The notes: a model not told the origin generated them from the sequence alone. 64,000 bases of DNA from Amycolatopsis pretoriensis (GCF_900107925.1 NZ_FNUJ01000005.1:372001-436000); one strand, 5' to 3'; positions 8,217 to 17,411 are shown, numbered from the stretch's first letter. Numbers and translations are program-made.

Positions 8217-9425
8217 ATGAACTTGAGCAGCATCCGGCTCGATTCGCCGGTCAACATGATCGTGGTGGTCGTGCTGACGCTGCTCGCGATCATCGCGGTC
8301 CCGTGGTTCTGGGACCGCTGGAAGCGCAAGCGGTTGTGGCGCAGCGCCACGATCCTGCTCGCGGTCGTGCTGCTGGTCCTGACGACCGGCATGGCGGGCA
8401 ACCTGATCGGCGGGTTCTTCCCGACGGTCGGCTCGCTGCTCGGCACCGGCGCGTACGCCGGCCAGGGCACCGACGCGGAGGCGTCGCAGAACGGCGAAGA
8501 CCTCGAAAAGCTGCGCGACACGGGGGTCGCGCACGCGAAGGAGGGCAAGGGCACGGTCGTCCACATGAAGGTGACGGGCCGGCGCACCAAGCTGACCCGC
8601 GACGTCACGGTGTACCTGCCCCCGCAGTACTTCGACGCGGCGTACAAGGAACTGCGCTTCCCGTCGATCGAGTGGATCCCGAACTACCCGTCCGGCCCCG
8701 AGGTCTTCACCAGCGGCTACCACATGCCGGAGCAGCTCGACACGGCGATCGCCCGGCACGTCTTGCCGCCGACCGTGGTGATCGTCCCGGACCCGACGGG
8801 TGTCCCGAAGGTCGGCCACGACACGGAATGCGTCGACGAGGTCGGCGGAACGGCCAACGACACGTACCTGACGGCGGACCTGCGCGACTGGGCCCTGCAG
8901 AAGCTGGGCGTGTCGGCGAACCGCCGCGCGTGGACGATCGCGGGCTGGTCCTCGGGCGGCTACTGCGCGATGAACCTCGTGACGCGCCACCCCCAGTGGT
9001 ACGGCCAGGCGGTCAGCGTCAGCGGCTACGACAAGGCCCAGGTCGACGCGGAGACCGAAGACCTGTTCCACGGCCGTCAGGACATCAACGACGCCAACAA
9101 CGTCCGCGTGAACGTCCGCCTCCACCCGTCGCCGGTGGAAATCCTGGCGATTTCGGGGGACAAGGAGAAGTACGAGAGCTTCGCGATCGACCAGATCCGC
9201 GCGGCGGCCAAGCCCCCGGTGCAGTTTTCGTCGTGGCGGGTGACGGACGCGGGGCACAACATGAACACGTTCAAGTCGCAGATCCCGGACGTCCTGGCGT
9301 GGATCGGGGCGCACGCGTCATCGCCGGCCCCGGCCGGGCGACAGGTCGAGACCACCGGCGGGGTGCTGCCGTGGCCGCTGCCGAAGTCCGGTGCGCACGG
9401 GGCGCTGGCGGACACGGACCAGTAG
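8217..9425 (+). CDS. Membrane-anchored esterase D/mycolyltransferase-fold protein
   Basis: A 402-residue protein with two N-terminal membrane segments (about 15-32 and 43-65) followed by an alpha/beta hydrolase domain. The nucleophile motif is GWSSGGYCAMNL (near residue 243) and the terminal His is in DAGHNMNTF (near 345). The family (PF00756) includes antigen-85 mycolyltransferases and S-formylglutathione hydrolases; the membrane anchor favours an envelope role. The RBS GGAAGGA precedes the ATG at 8217. The true substrate cannot be inferred. Confidence 0.8.
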   Translation: MNLSSIRLDSPVNMIVVVVLTLLAIIAVPWFWDRWKRKRLWRSATILLAVVLLVLTTGMAGNLIGGFFPTVGSLLGTGAYAGQGTDAEASQNGEDLEKLRDTGVAHAKEGKGTVVHMKVTGRRTKLTRDVTVYLPPQYFDAAYKELRFPSIEWIPNYPSGPEVFTSGYHMPEQLDTAIARHVLPPTVVIVPDPTGVPKVGHDTECVDEVGGTANDTYLTADLRDWALQKLGVSANRRAWTIAGWSSGGYCAMNLVTRHPQWYGQAVSVSGYDKAQVDAETEDLFHGRQDINDANNVRVNVRLHPSPVEILAISGDKEKYESFAIDQIRAAAKPPVQFSSWRVTDAGHNMNTFKSQIPDVLAWIGAHASSPAPAGRQVETTGGVLPWPLPKSGAHGALADTDQ

Positions 9426-9468
9426 CGGTGGGGCGGGCCGCACGCCGAGCCGCTGCCCATGCCGCCGC

Positions 9469-10359
9469 TCAGCCCAGCAGGGCCGAAACCACCGCCGTCA
9501 CGCGCTTCGAAGCCGTCGCGTAGTCCGTCGAAGCCGGGTGCTCGCTCAGCACCACCACGATGTACCGGCTGTCGTCGCCGACCACCCCGGACGTGTGCAG
9601 CATCCGCGTCGGCATGCAACACGACCAGCCCTGCTTCACCGCCCACGGCCGGCCGTGGGCCGCGTCCGGAATGCCGAAGTACTGCCGGAAGCCGTCCGAA
9701 CCCCGCTCGGTCGCGGCGCGCAACGCGGCCATGATCGAGCCGGGCGCGTGCGCCAGCACGTACTGGTAGATCTTCACGACGTCCTTCGCGGTGATCCGCG
9801 TGTCGCCCCACCGCCCCGGATCCGCGGGCGCCCGGGTGCCGGTGAGGCCGATCTTCTTGGCCCAGCCCGTCACGATCGCCGGCCCGCCGTAGGCGGACCA
9901 GAACCGGCTCGCGAGGTCGTCGTCGCTGCGGGACAGCATCCGCTGCACGTCCGCCACGGGGCCGCCGCGGTCCAGCACCGCCAACGCGATCAGCAGCTTC
10001 ACCAGCGACGCCGAGGTGTACGCGCGATCGGCGTGCACCGAGACGATCGCCGCGCCGCGCTGCCGGTCGAACACGACGGCGCTGACCTCGCCGCTGCCCA
10101 CCAGCCGGTCCAGCTCGGCGGCGTCCACCTTGGACGGTGGCTCGTCCTTCGGCGTCTCCTTGGGTGTTTCCTTGGGCGTCGTCGACGGCGTCGGCGTCGG
10201 TTCGGGAGTCGCGCTCGCCGATTCCGACATCGTTGTCAGCGCTTCTGTGACCGCGATCGCTTTGGGCGGCTGAGCCGGCCCGTGACCGATCGTGATCGCG
10301 ACCGCGCCGATCGCCCCCACGCACAGTCCCACCAGGAAGATGCCGCTCAGCTTGCGCAT
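9469..10359 (-). CDS. Membrane-anchored serine hydrolase, beta-lactamase fold
   Basis: A 296-residue protein with an N-terminal membrane anchor (LSGIFLVGLCVGAIGAVAITIG), a Pro/Thr/Lys linker (TPEPTPTPSTTPKETPKE) and a penicillin-binding-like domain. SASLVK is the SxxK nucleophile motif (near residue 118), SDDDLAS sits at the SDN position and KQGWS at the KTG position. These weakly conserved second and third boxes argue for a PBP-like or esterase role rather than an efficient beta-lactamase. The ATG at 10359 begins the signal anchor; longer starts add a charged segment. Confidence 0.75.
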   Translation of the reverse strand: MRKLSGIFLVGLCVGAIGAVAITIGHGPAQPPKAIAVTEALTTMSESASATPEPTPTPSTTPKETPKETPKDEPPSKVDAAELDRLVGSGEVSAVVFDRQRGAAIVSVHADRAYTSASLVKLLIALAVLDRGGPVADVQRMLSRSDDDLASRFWSAYGGPAIVTGWAKKIGLTGTRAPADPGRWGDTRITAKDVVKIYQYVLAHAPGSIMAALRAATERGSDGFRQYFGIPDAAHGRPWAVKQGWSCCMPTRMLHTSGVVGDDSRYIVVVLSEHPASTDYATASKRVTAVVSALLG

Positions 10360-10549
10360 GTTCCGGATTGCCGGGAGCGAGCTCCGGCGTTCCCCGGATC
10401 GGGTGACTTTGTGGGATAGGTCTCGAACCGGCCCGGATCCGGGAACGCCCCGGGGGCCTGCGGGCAAGCACCGTCGTTTCGCTGCCCGTGTTCGCGGGGT
10501 ACCTGTGTGCGGTGACGATCGTCACCACACTCTGGGAAGGACTGGAGTC

Positions 10550-11218
10550 ATGACTCACGCGAAAGGCGCACGCATCCGGGTTCGCGGCCTGCAGCCGGCG
10601 CAGGTGCTGGCCGGGTTGGCCGGGATCGCGTTCCTCGTCGTCGGCATCATCGGGTTCACCAGGACCGGGGTCGGGAACTTCGCCGGCCACCACGACGCCG
10701 GGTTCTGGCGGTTCTCCGGCAACCCGCTCATGAGCCTGGTCCGCGTCGTGACCGGCGTCGTCGGCCTGCTGCTGGCGTTCGGTTCGGGCCGCGCCCGGAC
10801 GTTCGGCTGGCTGCTCTTCCTCTTCTACGGCGCCCTGTTCGTGTGGGGCCTGATGATCGACGGCACCATTTCGACCAACCCGTTCGCCAACGCCGGCAAC
10901 CCGATGGACATGGGCCGCGCCGACACCTGGCTGCACCTCGGCGTCGCCGCGCTCGGTCTGCTGATCGCCGTCCTGCCGGCCCGCCGCGTCATCCACGTCC
11001 CCGAGGACGAGGTCGTCGACGAGCCGACGGTCGTCGAGCAGCGCACCGACCGCGCTGTCGACGCCGACCGCGTCGCCGCCACGGACCGCACCGCGGACAC
11101 CGACCGCGTCGTGACTTCCGACGAGCGTCCGCGCCGCCGGTCGTTCCTGCGTCGTGACCACAACGAGCGAGGCCCGGAGGTCGCTCGTGAAGAGCGTCCG
11201 CCGGGCCTCGCCCACTAG
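10550..11218 (+). CDS. DUF4383 multi-spanning membrane protein
   Basis: A 222-residue protein with four predicted membrane helices (VLAGLAGIAFLVVGIIGF, a second near residue 65, WLLFLFYGALFVWGLM and LGVAALGLLIAVLP). Its NPFANAGNPMDMGRADTWLH stretch is typical of the actinobacterial DUF4383 family. A charged cytoplasmic tail of about 75 residues rich in Asp/Arg/Val follows. Function is unknown. An 11-bp inverted repeat inside the last codons (11167-11177/11201-11211) may act as terminator. Confidence 0.75.
   Translation: MTHAKGARIRVRGLQPAQVLAGLAGIAFLVVGIIGFTRTGVGNFAGHHDAGFWRFSGNPLMSLVRVVTGVVGLLLAFGSGRARTFGWLLFLFYGALFVWGLMIDGTISTNPFANAGNPMDMGRADTWLHLGVAALGLLIAVLPARRVIHVPEDEVVDEPTVVEQRTDRAVDADRVAATDRTADTDRVVTSDERPRRRSFLRRDHNERGPEVAREERPPGLAH
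11167..11211 (+). terminator. Inverted repeat within the DUF4383 gene end
   Basis: GCGAGGCCCGG pairs exactly with CCGGGCCTCGC across a 23-nt loop that itself contains short repeats. It lies just before the stop codon and before the convergent lipoprotein gene. Confidence 0.5.
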
Positions 11219-11229
11219 ATCGTGCCGGT

Positions 11230-12222
11230 TCAGTAGGTCGTACCACCGGAGCCGGAGTTGTTGCTGCTCCCAGCGCCACTGTCAGCCGCCGGAGCCTGGT
11301 TGGCGGTGGAGCTGGGGGTGGTACCGACCTTGCAGCCGTTGGGCTCGATGACGAACCAGGTGCCGTTGACGCCCATGCCGTTCGCGTCGCCCGGCTTCAG
11401 GTCCTTCGAGAAGGTGTAGACCGGCCAGCCGCCGATGGTGACCTGCTCGGTGCCGTCGGAACGCTTGATGCTGCCGAGGAGCTTCGAGTCGATGCCCTGC
11501 AGCTCGACCTTGCCGTTGGAGAGGACCGGCGGCCAGGTCTTGGCGCAGTCGCCGTTGCAGGCGGACGTCTTGGCCTTCTTGGTGTCCTTCTGGAACAGGT
11601 AGAGGGTCATGCCGTTCTGGTCGACGATCGCCTCGCCGAGCCCGTCGATGTTGCTGGCGCTCAGCTTCACGACGCCGGCTTCGCTCGCGGCCTGCCCGGC
11701 CTTGCCGCCCTTGGCGTTGGCGGCGTACCAGGCGCCGCCGACGCCCTGGCCGGTCGCGTCACCGGCCTTGGTGTCCTTGGCGTAGCGGTAGAGCGCCCAC
11801 CCGCCGACGGTGACCTGCTCGGTGCCGTCGGAGCGCGTCACCTTCCCGACGAGGTTCCGGTCGATGCCCTGCACCTGAACGTCCCCGGTGGCCAGCACCG
11901 GCGGCCAGGTCTTGGCGCAGTCACCGTCGCAATTGGACTTCGGCGGCTTGGCCGTGTCCTTGTCGAACCGGTAGAGGGTCATGCCGTTCTGGTCGGTGAT
12001 CACCTGTCCGACGCTCGCGACGTCCGCGACGACGAGTTTCGACTCGTTCGACGCCGGGGCGGCGTTCCCGACCTGTCCGTTGGCGATCTGGCCGCCGCCG
12101 GTGCCACCCGCCGCTGCGGGGGCGATGACCGGCTGAGCAGTTTCGGCACCCGAGCAAGCGGTGAGCACTGCCAGCCCGGCTGCCGCCGCGGCGACGGAGA
12201 CGGCGATGCGCGTGCGAAGCAT
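11230..12222 (-). CDS. Secreted lipoprotein with duplicated PF03640-type repeats
   Basis: A 330-residue lipoprotein: the signal peptide ends in the lipobox LTAC with the lipidated Cys at 23. Two copies of a module of about 120 residues follow. Each begins DQNGMTLY(R/L)F, contains C(D/N)GDCAKTWPPVL with a Cys pair, then RSDGTEQVT(V/I)GGW and ends in a (G/N)G(A/T)W(Y/F) motif. This is the secreted repeat of unknown function found in actinobacterial SCO0930-like lipoproteins; the paired Cys suggest disulfides. A low-complexity Ser/Gly tail ends the protein. A redox or cell-surface role is guesswork. Confidence 0.85.
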   Translation of the reverse strand: MLRTRIAVSVAAAAAGLAVLTACSGAETAQPVIAPAAAGGTGGGQIANGQVGNAAPASNESKLVVADVASVGQVITDQNGMTLYRFDKDTAKPPKSNCDGDCAKTWPPVLATGDVQVQGIDRNLVGKVTRSDGTEQVTVGGWALYRYAKDTKAGDATGQGVGGAWYAANAKGGKAGQAASEAGVVKLSASNIDGLGEAIVDQNGMTLYLFQKDTKKAKTSACNGDCAKTWPPVLSNGKVELQGIDSKLLGSIKRSDGTEQVTIGGWPVYTFSKDLKPGDANGMGVNGTWFVIEPNGCKVGTTPSSTANQAPAADSGAGSSNNSGSGGTTY

Positions 12223-12340
12223 GGAAGTTCTCCTTGTGTCCGTTGGGGTTTCCCGCCGCTCGGTGCGGCTGCCTGATACCCACTACACGGACCCCCGCCG
12301 GGGGCGGTTCAAAGAATTTTCGCCGCGGGTTCGCCCCAGG

Positions 12341-13759
12341 TCAGAAGGTGTCGCCCAACGCCCGGTCGACGAGCGCCCCCGCGGCCCCGGTGTAGCCGGC
12401 GGGGTCCAGGAGCGCGTCCAGTGCCGCCGGCGTGAGGACATCGGTGATGGCGGGCAGCTCGTCGAGCACGTTCCGCAGCGGCCGGTCCTCGCGGACAGCG
12501 CGTTGCGACGCCTCGCCGAGCAGCTCCTTGGCCTTCGCCTTGCCGAGCAGCGGCGCGAGCACGGCGGAGAGCCGTTCGGAGACGATCAGCCCGTGCGTCG
12601 AAGCGACGTTCGCCCGCATCCGCCCGGGCTGAGCGGTGAGCCCACGCGCGAGTTCGACGGCGGTGTGCGCGGCACCGCCGGTCAACCGGAGGCACTCGCG
12701 GACGAGCTGCCATTCGGCGTGCCAGACACCGGCCGAGCGTTCGTCTTCGGTCAGCATCGACTGCGTGACGCCCGCGGCCAGCACGGGCACCTGCAGCGCG
12801 GCCGACCGGATCAGCGTCGCGAGCACGGGGTTCCGCTTGTGCGGCATGGCCGAGGAACCACCCCGCCCCTCGGCGGCCGGCTCGACAACCTCGCCGAGCT
12901 CAGTCCGGGTGAGCGTCGCGACGTCGACGGCCAGCTTCCCCAGGGCACCCGCGGCGAAGGCGAGCGCCCCGGCGAGGTCGGCGACGGGCGTGCGCAGCGA
13001 ATGCCAAGGAAGGACGGGGGCAGCCAGCCCGGTCTCCTCGGCGAACGCGGCGACGAGCCGTTCGGCGTATGCGGGGTCGCCAGCTCCGGCGCCGTCCCCA
13101 GCCCCGGCCTGCCCAGCCTCTGCCAGCCGCGCGTACTCCACGTACGCCGCCAGCGTCCCGGCCGCGCCGCCCAGTGACACCGGCAGCCCGCCGTCCAGCA
13201 CGCGCCGGACCCGGACCGCCGCGTCCAGCACCAGCTGCCGCCAGCCCGCGGCCTTGAGCCCGAACGTCGTGGGCACCGCGTGCGCCGTCAGCGTCCGGCC
13301 GGCCATCGTCGTGTCCCGGTGCTCGCGCGCCAGCCCGGCCAGCGCCTCGGCCGTCGCGTCGAGGTCGGCGACCAGCGGCCGCAGCGTCCGGTCGGCGACC
13401 AGCATCATCGCCGTGTCGAAGATGTCCTGGCTGGTCGAGCCGCGGTGCACGTACTCCGCCGCCTCGGGCGCGACCGCGTCGACGGCCGACGTCAGCGCCT
13501 TCACCAGCCCGACCACCGGGTTCGCGGTCGCCCGCGACCCCCGCGCCAGCTCGACGACGTCGATCCGCGCGCTGCCCGCGGCCTCCGTGATCGCGTCCGC
13601 GGCCCCGGACGGCACCGTTCCGAGCCGTGCCTGCGCCCGGGCGAGCGCCGCCTCGGCGTCGAGCATGGCGCGCAACCAGGCCTCGTCACCGGTCGATGCT
13701 TCGGCCGGCGTACCGGCCCGGACCGGGGACAGGAGTCCGGAATCGGGGTCGACGGTCAT
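12341..13759 (-). CDS. pcaB: 3-carboxy-cis,cis-muconate cycloisomerase-type lyase (PcaB-like)
   Basis: A 472-residue fumarase/aspartase superfamily protein. The superfamily signature GSSAMPHKRNP lies near residue 300 and an early GSTSQDI(F)D motif near 105 supplies the second active-site region. Family members with this arrangement catalyse the third step of protocatechuate degradation; adenylosuccinate lyases are close relatives. No other pca gene lies nearby, so the assignment rests on the protein alone. The ATG at 13759 is preferred over an upstream start that would run into the divergent channel gene's promoter. Confidence 0.75.
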   Translation of the reverse strand: MTVDPDSGLLSPVRAGTPAEASTGDEAWLRAMLDAEAALARAQARLGTVPSGAADAITEAAGSARIDVVELARGSRATANPVVGLVKALTSAVDAVAPEAAEYVHRGSTSQDIFDTAMMLVADRTLRPLVADLDATAEALAGLAREHRDTTMAGRTLTAHAVPTTFGLKAAGWRQLVLDAAVRVRRVLDGGLPVSLGGAAGTLAAYVEYARLAEAGQAGAGDGAGAGDPAYAERLVAAFAEETGLAAPVLPWHSLRTPVADLAGALAFAAGALGKLAVDVATLTRTELGEVVEPAAEGRGGSSAMPHKRNPVLATLIRSAALQVPVLAAGVTQSMLTEDERSAGVWHAEWQLVRECLRLTGGAAHTAVELARGLTAQPGRMRANVASTHGLIVSERLSAVLAPLLGKAKAKELLGEASQRAVREDRPLRNVLDELPAITDVLTPAALDALLDPAGYTGAAGALVDRALGDTF

Positions 13760-13827
13760 GGCGTCAGCATCGCACGCACCCGGCGGTGGCTGCCTTTCCG
13801 CGGCCGCGTCTGGCAGGCTCACCCGCC

Positions 13828-14478
13828 ATGAGTAGCGCCACGTCCGAGCGAGACACCGAGGACACCGCCGGCTCCGGGACTCGCGCGTTCGCCGCCGAGC
13901 GCCTCACCTTCTTCTCCGACGCCGTCATCGCCATCGCGATCACCCTGCTCACGCTCGAGCTACCCCTGCCGGAGGGCGCCACCAGCGCCGAACTGCTGCG
14001 ATCACTCGGGCACCACCGTTTCGAATACATCTCCTTCCTGATCAGCTTCGCCTTGATCGGCGGGCACTGGCGCGCCCACCACCGTCTGTTCCACCACGTC
14101 ACCACCGTGCGCGCCGGGCTCCTGCGGCTCACCTTCGGCTGGCTGCCGATGATGGTGCTCATGCCCTTCGCCACGAAGGTGCTCGCCGAAGACGGCGGGT
14201 TCGAGTTCCGCTTCGTCCTGTACGCGCTCGTGCAGGTCGTCGCGCTCACGCTGTTCGTCGTGATGACCCGGCAAATCCAGCGTCACGGCCTCTGCCGCGC
14301 GGACACCCCGCCGGAGCTCTTCGGCGAGTACTACCGCGGGCTCGGCACGATGATCGCCGCCTTCGCCGTCTCGATCCCGGTGGCCTTCTTCACGCACTGG
14401 GCCTACGCGTGCTGGATCGTCGTTCCGCTCGTGGTCAACCTCCTGTTCCGGCTGCGCCGCCCGGCGGCGCGAACCTGA
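13828..14478 (+). CDS. TMEM175-like (DUF1211) potassium channel protein
   Basis: A 216-residue membrane protein. The first helix carries the RLTFFSDAVIAIAITLL sequence, whose FSD motif defines the selectivity-filter helix of bacterial TMEM175 channels. About six helices are predicted in total, which is the single-repeat bacterial size. Bacterial members conduct K+ as tetramers. It is divergent from the PcaB-like gene with 68 bp between them and no obvious functional link. Confidence 0.82.
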   Translation: MSSATSERDTEDTAGSGTRAFAAERLTFFSDAVIAIAITLLTLELPLPEGATSAELLRSLGHHRFEYISFLISFALIGGHWRAHHRLFHHVTTVRAGLLRLTFGWLPMMVLMPFATKVLAEDGGFEFRFVLYALVQVVALTLFVVMTRQIQRHGLCRADTPPELFGEYYRGLGTMIAAFAVSIPVAFFTHWAYACWIVVPLVVNLLFRLRRPAART

Positions 14479-14482
14479 GCCG

Positions 14483-15025
14483 TCATTCGCCGGTGGCGCC
14501 GTCGATCCGTTCGCGGACCAGGTCGGCTTGGCCGATGTGGCGCGCGTACTCGCCGATCATGCGCAACATCAGCCACCGCAACGTGAACGGCTGTCCCGTG
14601 CTGATCCGCGTCCCCGTCTGATCCATCGCGCTGGCCGCGACGATCTCCCGGGAACGCGCGCATTCCGCGTGCCACAACGAAAAAGCCTCGCCGACGTCAC
14701 CGTCGAGCGACGTGAAGTCCTGCTCCGGGTCGTCGTCCGAGTAGTAGAGGTTCGGGAGGTCCTCGCCCGCGAACTGGATCCGGAACCACCACCGTTCGAC
14801 GCCGGTGAGGTGCCGCAGCAGGCCGTGCAGCGTCAACGTCGACGGTGGTACCGAACGTTCGGACAGCCGGGCCGGGTCCAGGCCTTCGCACTTCATCTCG
14901 AAGGTGCGCCGGTAGTAGTCGAGGCTTTCGGTCAGGGCCTGGCGCTCGTCCGCGACCGGCGTCGGGTCGGTGCGGTCGCCGGTGAGGCGGGCCGGGGCGG
15001 CCACGGGTGCGGTGTGTTCGGTCAT
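14483..15025 (-). CDS. DinB/DUF664 family protein
   Basis: A 180-residue four-helix-bundle protein. HGLLRHLTGVERWWF and a distal EYARHIGQADLVRERIDG supply His residues of the kind that bind a metal in DinB-fold enzymes. Family members in actinomycetes include mycothiol-dependent transferases, but most are uncharacterised. It is convergent with the channel gene, 4 bp between stops. Confidence 0.78.
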   Translation of the reverse strand: MTEHTAPVAAPARLTGDRTDPTPVADERQALTESLDYYRRTFEMKCEGLDPARLSERSVPPSTLTLHGLLRHLTGVERWWFRIQFAGEDLPNLYYSDDDPEQDFTSLDGDVGEAFSLWHAECARSREIVAASAMDQTGTRISTGQPFTLRWLMLRMIGEYARHIGQADLVRERIDGATGE

Positions 15026-15239
15026 GTGCGGAGCGTGCCACGGGGGTCCGACAATTTTCGGGCCGCCGTCGTGCCCGGTGACCCGGCAACGGCGGGAAAC
15101 CCCAGTTCAGACACGGTTTCAAGAACCCGGTAACGAAAGTTCGGGTGCGGCGATCTGATCTTCGTCAGCTGCTGCGATCACCCCGTCCCCACCCCGGTCG
15201 GAGCGGCACCCCCTCGTCCGGAATCAGGAGATCACGACC

Positions 15240-16085
15240 ATGGAGCGAACCGGTCGAAGAACCGCCGTGCTGGCCGCGTTGACCGCAGCGGCCCTCTTCG
15301 CGGCCCCCGCTGTCGCGTCCGCGGCGCCGGCCCCCAGCACGATCGAAGTCAGCGACACCTCGCTGCACGCCGGCGACACCTTCACGGTCACCGAGCAGCT
15401 GTACAACCCGACGGACTTCACCGTCACCGGCGCGAAGGCGGCGGTCTACGCCAAGGAAAAGCCGATCGTCGACCTGGTGGACCTGGTCTCCTGCGCCGGC
15501 ACGATCGGCTGCGACCAGTACCTCAGCAGCTACCGCGGCGGCGTCGGCGACCTGGGCGCGGGCGAGAGCCGCACCGTGACGTTCACCCTCCGCGTGAAGG
15601 AGGACGTCACCGCCGGCCAGTTCACGCTGCAGCACCAGTTCGCGGGCGACAACTACGCGTTCGGCGTCGAGGACGGCCCAGCGGTTACGATCACCGCGGC
15701 GCCGAAGGCCGACGTCAAGGTCGCGCTGACCGCCACGCCGCGTGCCGGCCTGGTCGCGCGCGTCGACTACGTGATCACGGTGTCGAACACCGGCCCGGCG
15801 TCCGCGACGGGCGTCCGCGTGACGGCCAACGCGGGTACGGGCCGCACGATCACGTCGGTGACCGGCTGCACCCGCTCGGGCACGAGCTTGAGCTGCGCGA
15901 TCGGCACGCTGGCCCCGGGAGCGTCGGCGACGGCGAAGTTCTCGTCGGAGGGCGGCTTCTTCGCGTGGGGCGCGTTCACGGCAACGGCCCAGCGCGCGGC
16001 CAGCACCCCGGCCGACCCGGCGGCGGCCAACGACACGGCGTCGAAGAAGTGCACGGCTTACACGGGTCTGTACGTGAACTGCTGA
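15240..16085 (+). CDS. Secreted DUF11-domain protein
   Basis: A 281-residue exported protein. The signal peptide ends near the AVASAAPAP cleavage region (about residue 28). An Ig-like beta domain follows (TIEVSDTSLHAGDTFTVTEQLYNPT), then a DUF11 repeat (VDYVITVSNTGPASATGVRVT, residues about 170-250). Paired Cys (CAGTIGC; CTRSG...LSC; a terminal C...NC) suggest disulfides. DUF11 modules are cell-surface adhesion or stalk domains. There is no cell-wall anchor. Confidence 0.75.
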   Translation: MERTGRRTAVLAALTAAALFAAPAVASAAPAPSTIEVSDTSLHAGDTFTVTEQLYNPTDFTVTGAKAAVYAKEKPIVDLVDLVSCAGTIGCDQYLSSYRGGVGDLGAGESRTVTFTLRVKEDVTAGQFTLQHQFAGDNYAFGVEDGPAVTITAAPKADVKVALTATPRAGLVARVDYVITVSNTGPASATGVRVTANAGTGRTITSVTGCTRSGTSLSCAIGTLAPGASATAKFSSEGGFFAWGAFTATAQRAASTPADPAAANDTASKKCTAYTGLYVNC

Positions 16086-16092
16086 GTCCACA

Positions 16093-16629
16093 TCAGAGCG
16101 AGTACGGCGCCGAGCGAGCTCGGCGCCGTACTGCGTTGGCGGTCTCTTCGACGGTCTGGTCGGTCGTGTCCATGACGTGCGTCTCGAGCTCACCCAGGTC
16201 GGCGAAGGCGCCGTGCATGCCCGTGAGCGGCTCGACGTCGGTGAGTTCCGTGGCATCCCTCGCGGTCCCGCGGGCAAGGGTGACGTCGAGACTCGGCCGC
16301 AGGACGACGTAGAAGAGGTCCAGACCGTCGCGCTTCGCGGCATCGCGGAACGGGTCGAGCGCCCACGGCCCGACGACGCCGTCGAGAACGACGTCATAGC
16401 CCCCGCGGGCATAGCCACAGGCGGCCTCGGCGATAACCCCGAGCACGACGTCGTTCTGCCGCGCGGACTCGGGCAGGTAGGGCGGGACGAACCCGGTCCG
16501 GATCCAGACGTAGAAGCTGTCGGTGTGCAGGTGAACAGTGGGTCGCGGAGCATGTTCGGTGACGAGCCGCGCAACGGTGGACTTCCCGGCCCCGGGCGGG
16601 CCGGTGAGGATCAGCAGCGAACCGGACAT
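16093..16629 (-). CDS. Small P-loop kinase-like ATPase
   Basis: A 178-residue protein with Walker A GPPGAGKST at residues 10-18, a predicted substrate-binding HLHTDSFYVWI and the VVLDGVVGPWALDPFR segment seen in zeta-toxin or chloramphenicol-phosphotransferase-like kinases. The substrate is unknown. Its 3' end contains half of a strong hairpin that also follows the convergent DUF11 gene. Confidence 0.7.
   Translation of the reverse strand: MSGSLLILTGPPGAGKSTVARLVTEHAPRPTVHLHTDSFYVWIRTGFVPPYLPESARQNDVVLGVIAEAACGYARGGYDVVLDGVVGPWALDPFRDAAKRDGLDLFYVVLRPSLDVTLARGTARDATELTDVEPLTGMHGAFADLGELETHVMDTTDQTVEETANAVRRRARSAPYSL
16101..16132. terminator. Bidirectional hairpin at a convergent gene pair
   Basis: AGTACGGCGCCGAGC pairs perfectly with its complement across only 2 nt, overlapping the last codons of the kinase gene and lying 16 bp after the DUF11 gene stop. 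Confidence 0.7.
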
Positions 16630-16706
16630 GCGGCCATCATGCTCGACGGCGTCAGCCGGACCCGGTGTGCGGGTGGGTGCGGGGGTGCTGGCTAGACTTG
16701 GGGTGC

Positions 16707-16782
16707 GGGCCGTTAGCTCAATTGGTAGAGCTGCGGACTTTTAATCCGTAGGTTCTGGGTTCGAGCCCCAGGCGGCCCACCA
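16707..16782 (+). tRNA. tRNA-Lys (anticodon TTT), CCA encoded
   Basis: A cloverleaf can be folded by eye: a 7-bp acceptor GGGCCGT/GCGGCCC, D-arm GCTC...GAGC, anticodon stem GCGGA/TCCGT with loop CTTTTAA, and T-arm CTGGG-TTCGAGC-CCCAG. Discriminator A is followed by a genomically encoded CCA. Confidence 0.95.
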
Positions 16783-16820
16783 TTCCCCGGCCTCACCGAC
16801 CGGGGCGACAGGCGGTGAAC

Positions 16821-17321
16821 ATGGACGCGACCAGGCGGCTGATCGTCCTCCGGCACGCCAAGTCGGATTGGTCCGACGATCTGCCCGATCACGAACGTCC
16901 CCTGGCCCCACGCGGTATCCGCGACGCGCCCAAGCTCGGCCGGTGGCTCGTCGAACGCGGGTACGTCCCCGAGCGCGTCCTCTGCTCCACGGCTCGCCGC
17001 ACGCGGGAAACCTGGGCGCGGATCAGCGAGGCGCTCCCGGAGAAGCCGCCGGTCGAATACGACGGTGATCTATACGGCGCCGGCCCCGAAGAGTTCCTCG
17101 AAGCCGCCCGCCGGATCGCGCCCGACGTCACCACGCTCGCTCTCGTCGGGCACGAACCCGGCGTCAGCGAACTCACCCTGGACCTCGCCGGCTACGGCGA
17201 CGACACCCGTCTCGTCCGAGCCAAGTTCCCCACTTGCGCCGCGGCCGTTCTCGAGACCGCCGACACCTGGGCGAACCTCGGCGCCGCGCGTCTCGAAGCC
17301 TTCTTCCGTCCGCGCGACTGA
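16821..17321 (+). CDS. SixA-like histidine phosphatase
   Basis: A 166-residue histidine phosphatase superfamily protein. The catalytic LRHAKSDW motif (residues about 10-17) carries the phospho-accepting His, STARRTRET holds the phosphate-binding Arg, and ALVGHEPGVSEL supplies the second His. Short members like this resemble SixA, which dephosphorylates phosphohistidine on phosphotransfer proteins. The ATG at 16821 is better spaced from the AGG motif than the GTG at 16815. It follows tRNA-Lys by about 40 bp. Confidence 0.85.
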   Translation: MDATRRLIVLRHAKSDWSDDLPDHERPLAPRGIRDAPKLGRWLVERGYVPERVLCSTARRTRETWARISEALPEKPPVEYDGDLYGAGPEEFLEAARRIAPDVTTLALVGHEPGVSELTLDLAGYGDDTRLVRAKFPTCAAAVLETADTWANLGAARLEAFFRPRD

Positions 17322-17344
17322 CTTCGGCAAGGGCATTGCCGAAG
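17322..17344. terminator. Stem-loop after the SixA-like gene
   Basis: CTTCGGCAA and TTGCCGAAG form a perfect 9-bp stem with a 5-nt loop immediately after the stop codon. Confidence 0.7.
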
Positions 17345-17363
17345 GTACGTTCACATGCGTACT

Positions 17364-17406
17364 CTCCATTCACTCACGGGTTTGGTGTTCATATTTGTGA
17401 ATGGAG
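17364..17406. promoter_or_regulatory. 10-bp inverted repeat upstream of the alginate-lyase-family gene
   Basis: CTCCATTCAC (17364-17373) and GTGAATGGAG (17397-17406) are exact complements, 33 bp centre to centre. The second arm ends 5 bp before the start codon. The region between is AT-rich for this genome (TTTGGTGTTCATATTT), so it could be a regulator-binding promoter or a leader hairpin that hides the start. Confidence 0.5.
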
Positions 17407-17411
17407 CGGAC

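Noticed and set aside
13760..13822. 21-residue N-terminal extension of the PcaB-like protein
   Set aside because: It would begin inside the promoter region of the divergent channel gene and adds a Pro/Ala-rich stretch unlike the family's N-terminus.
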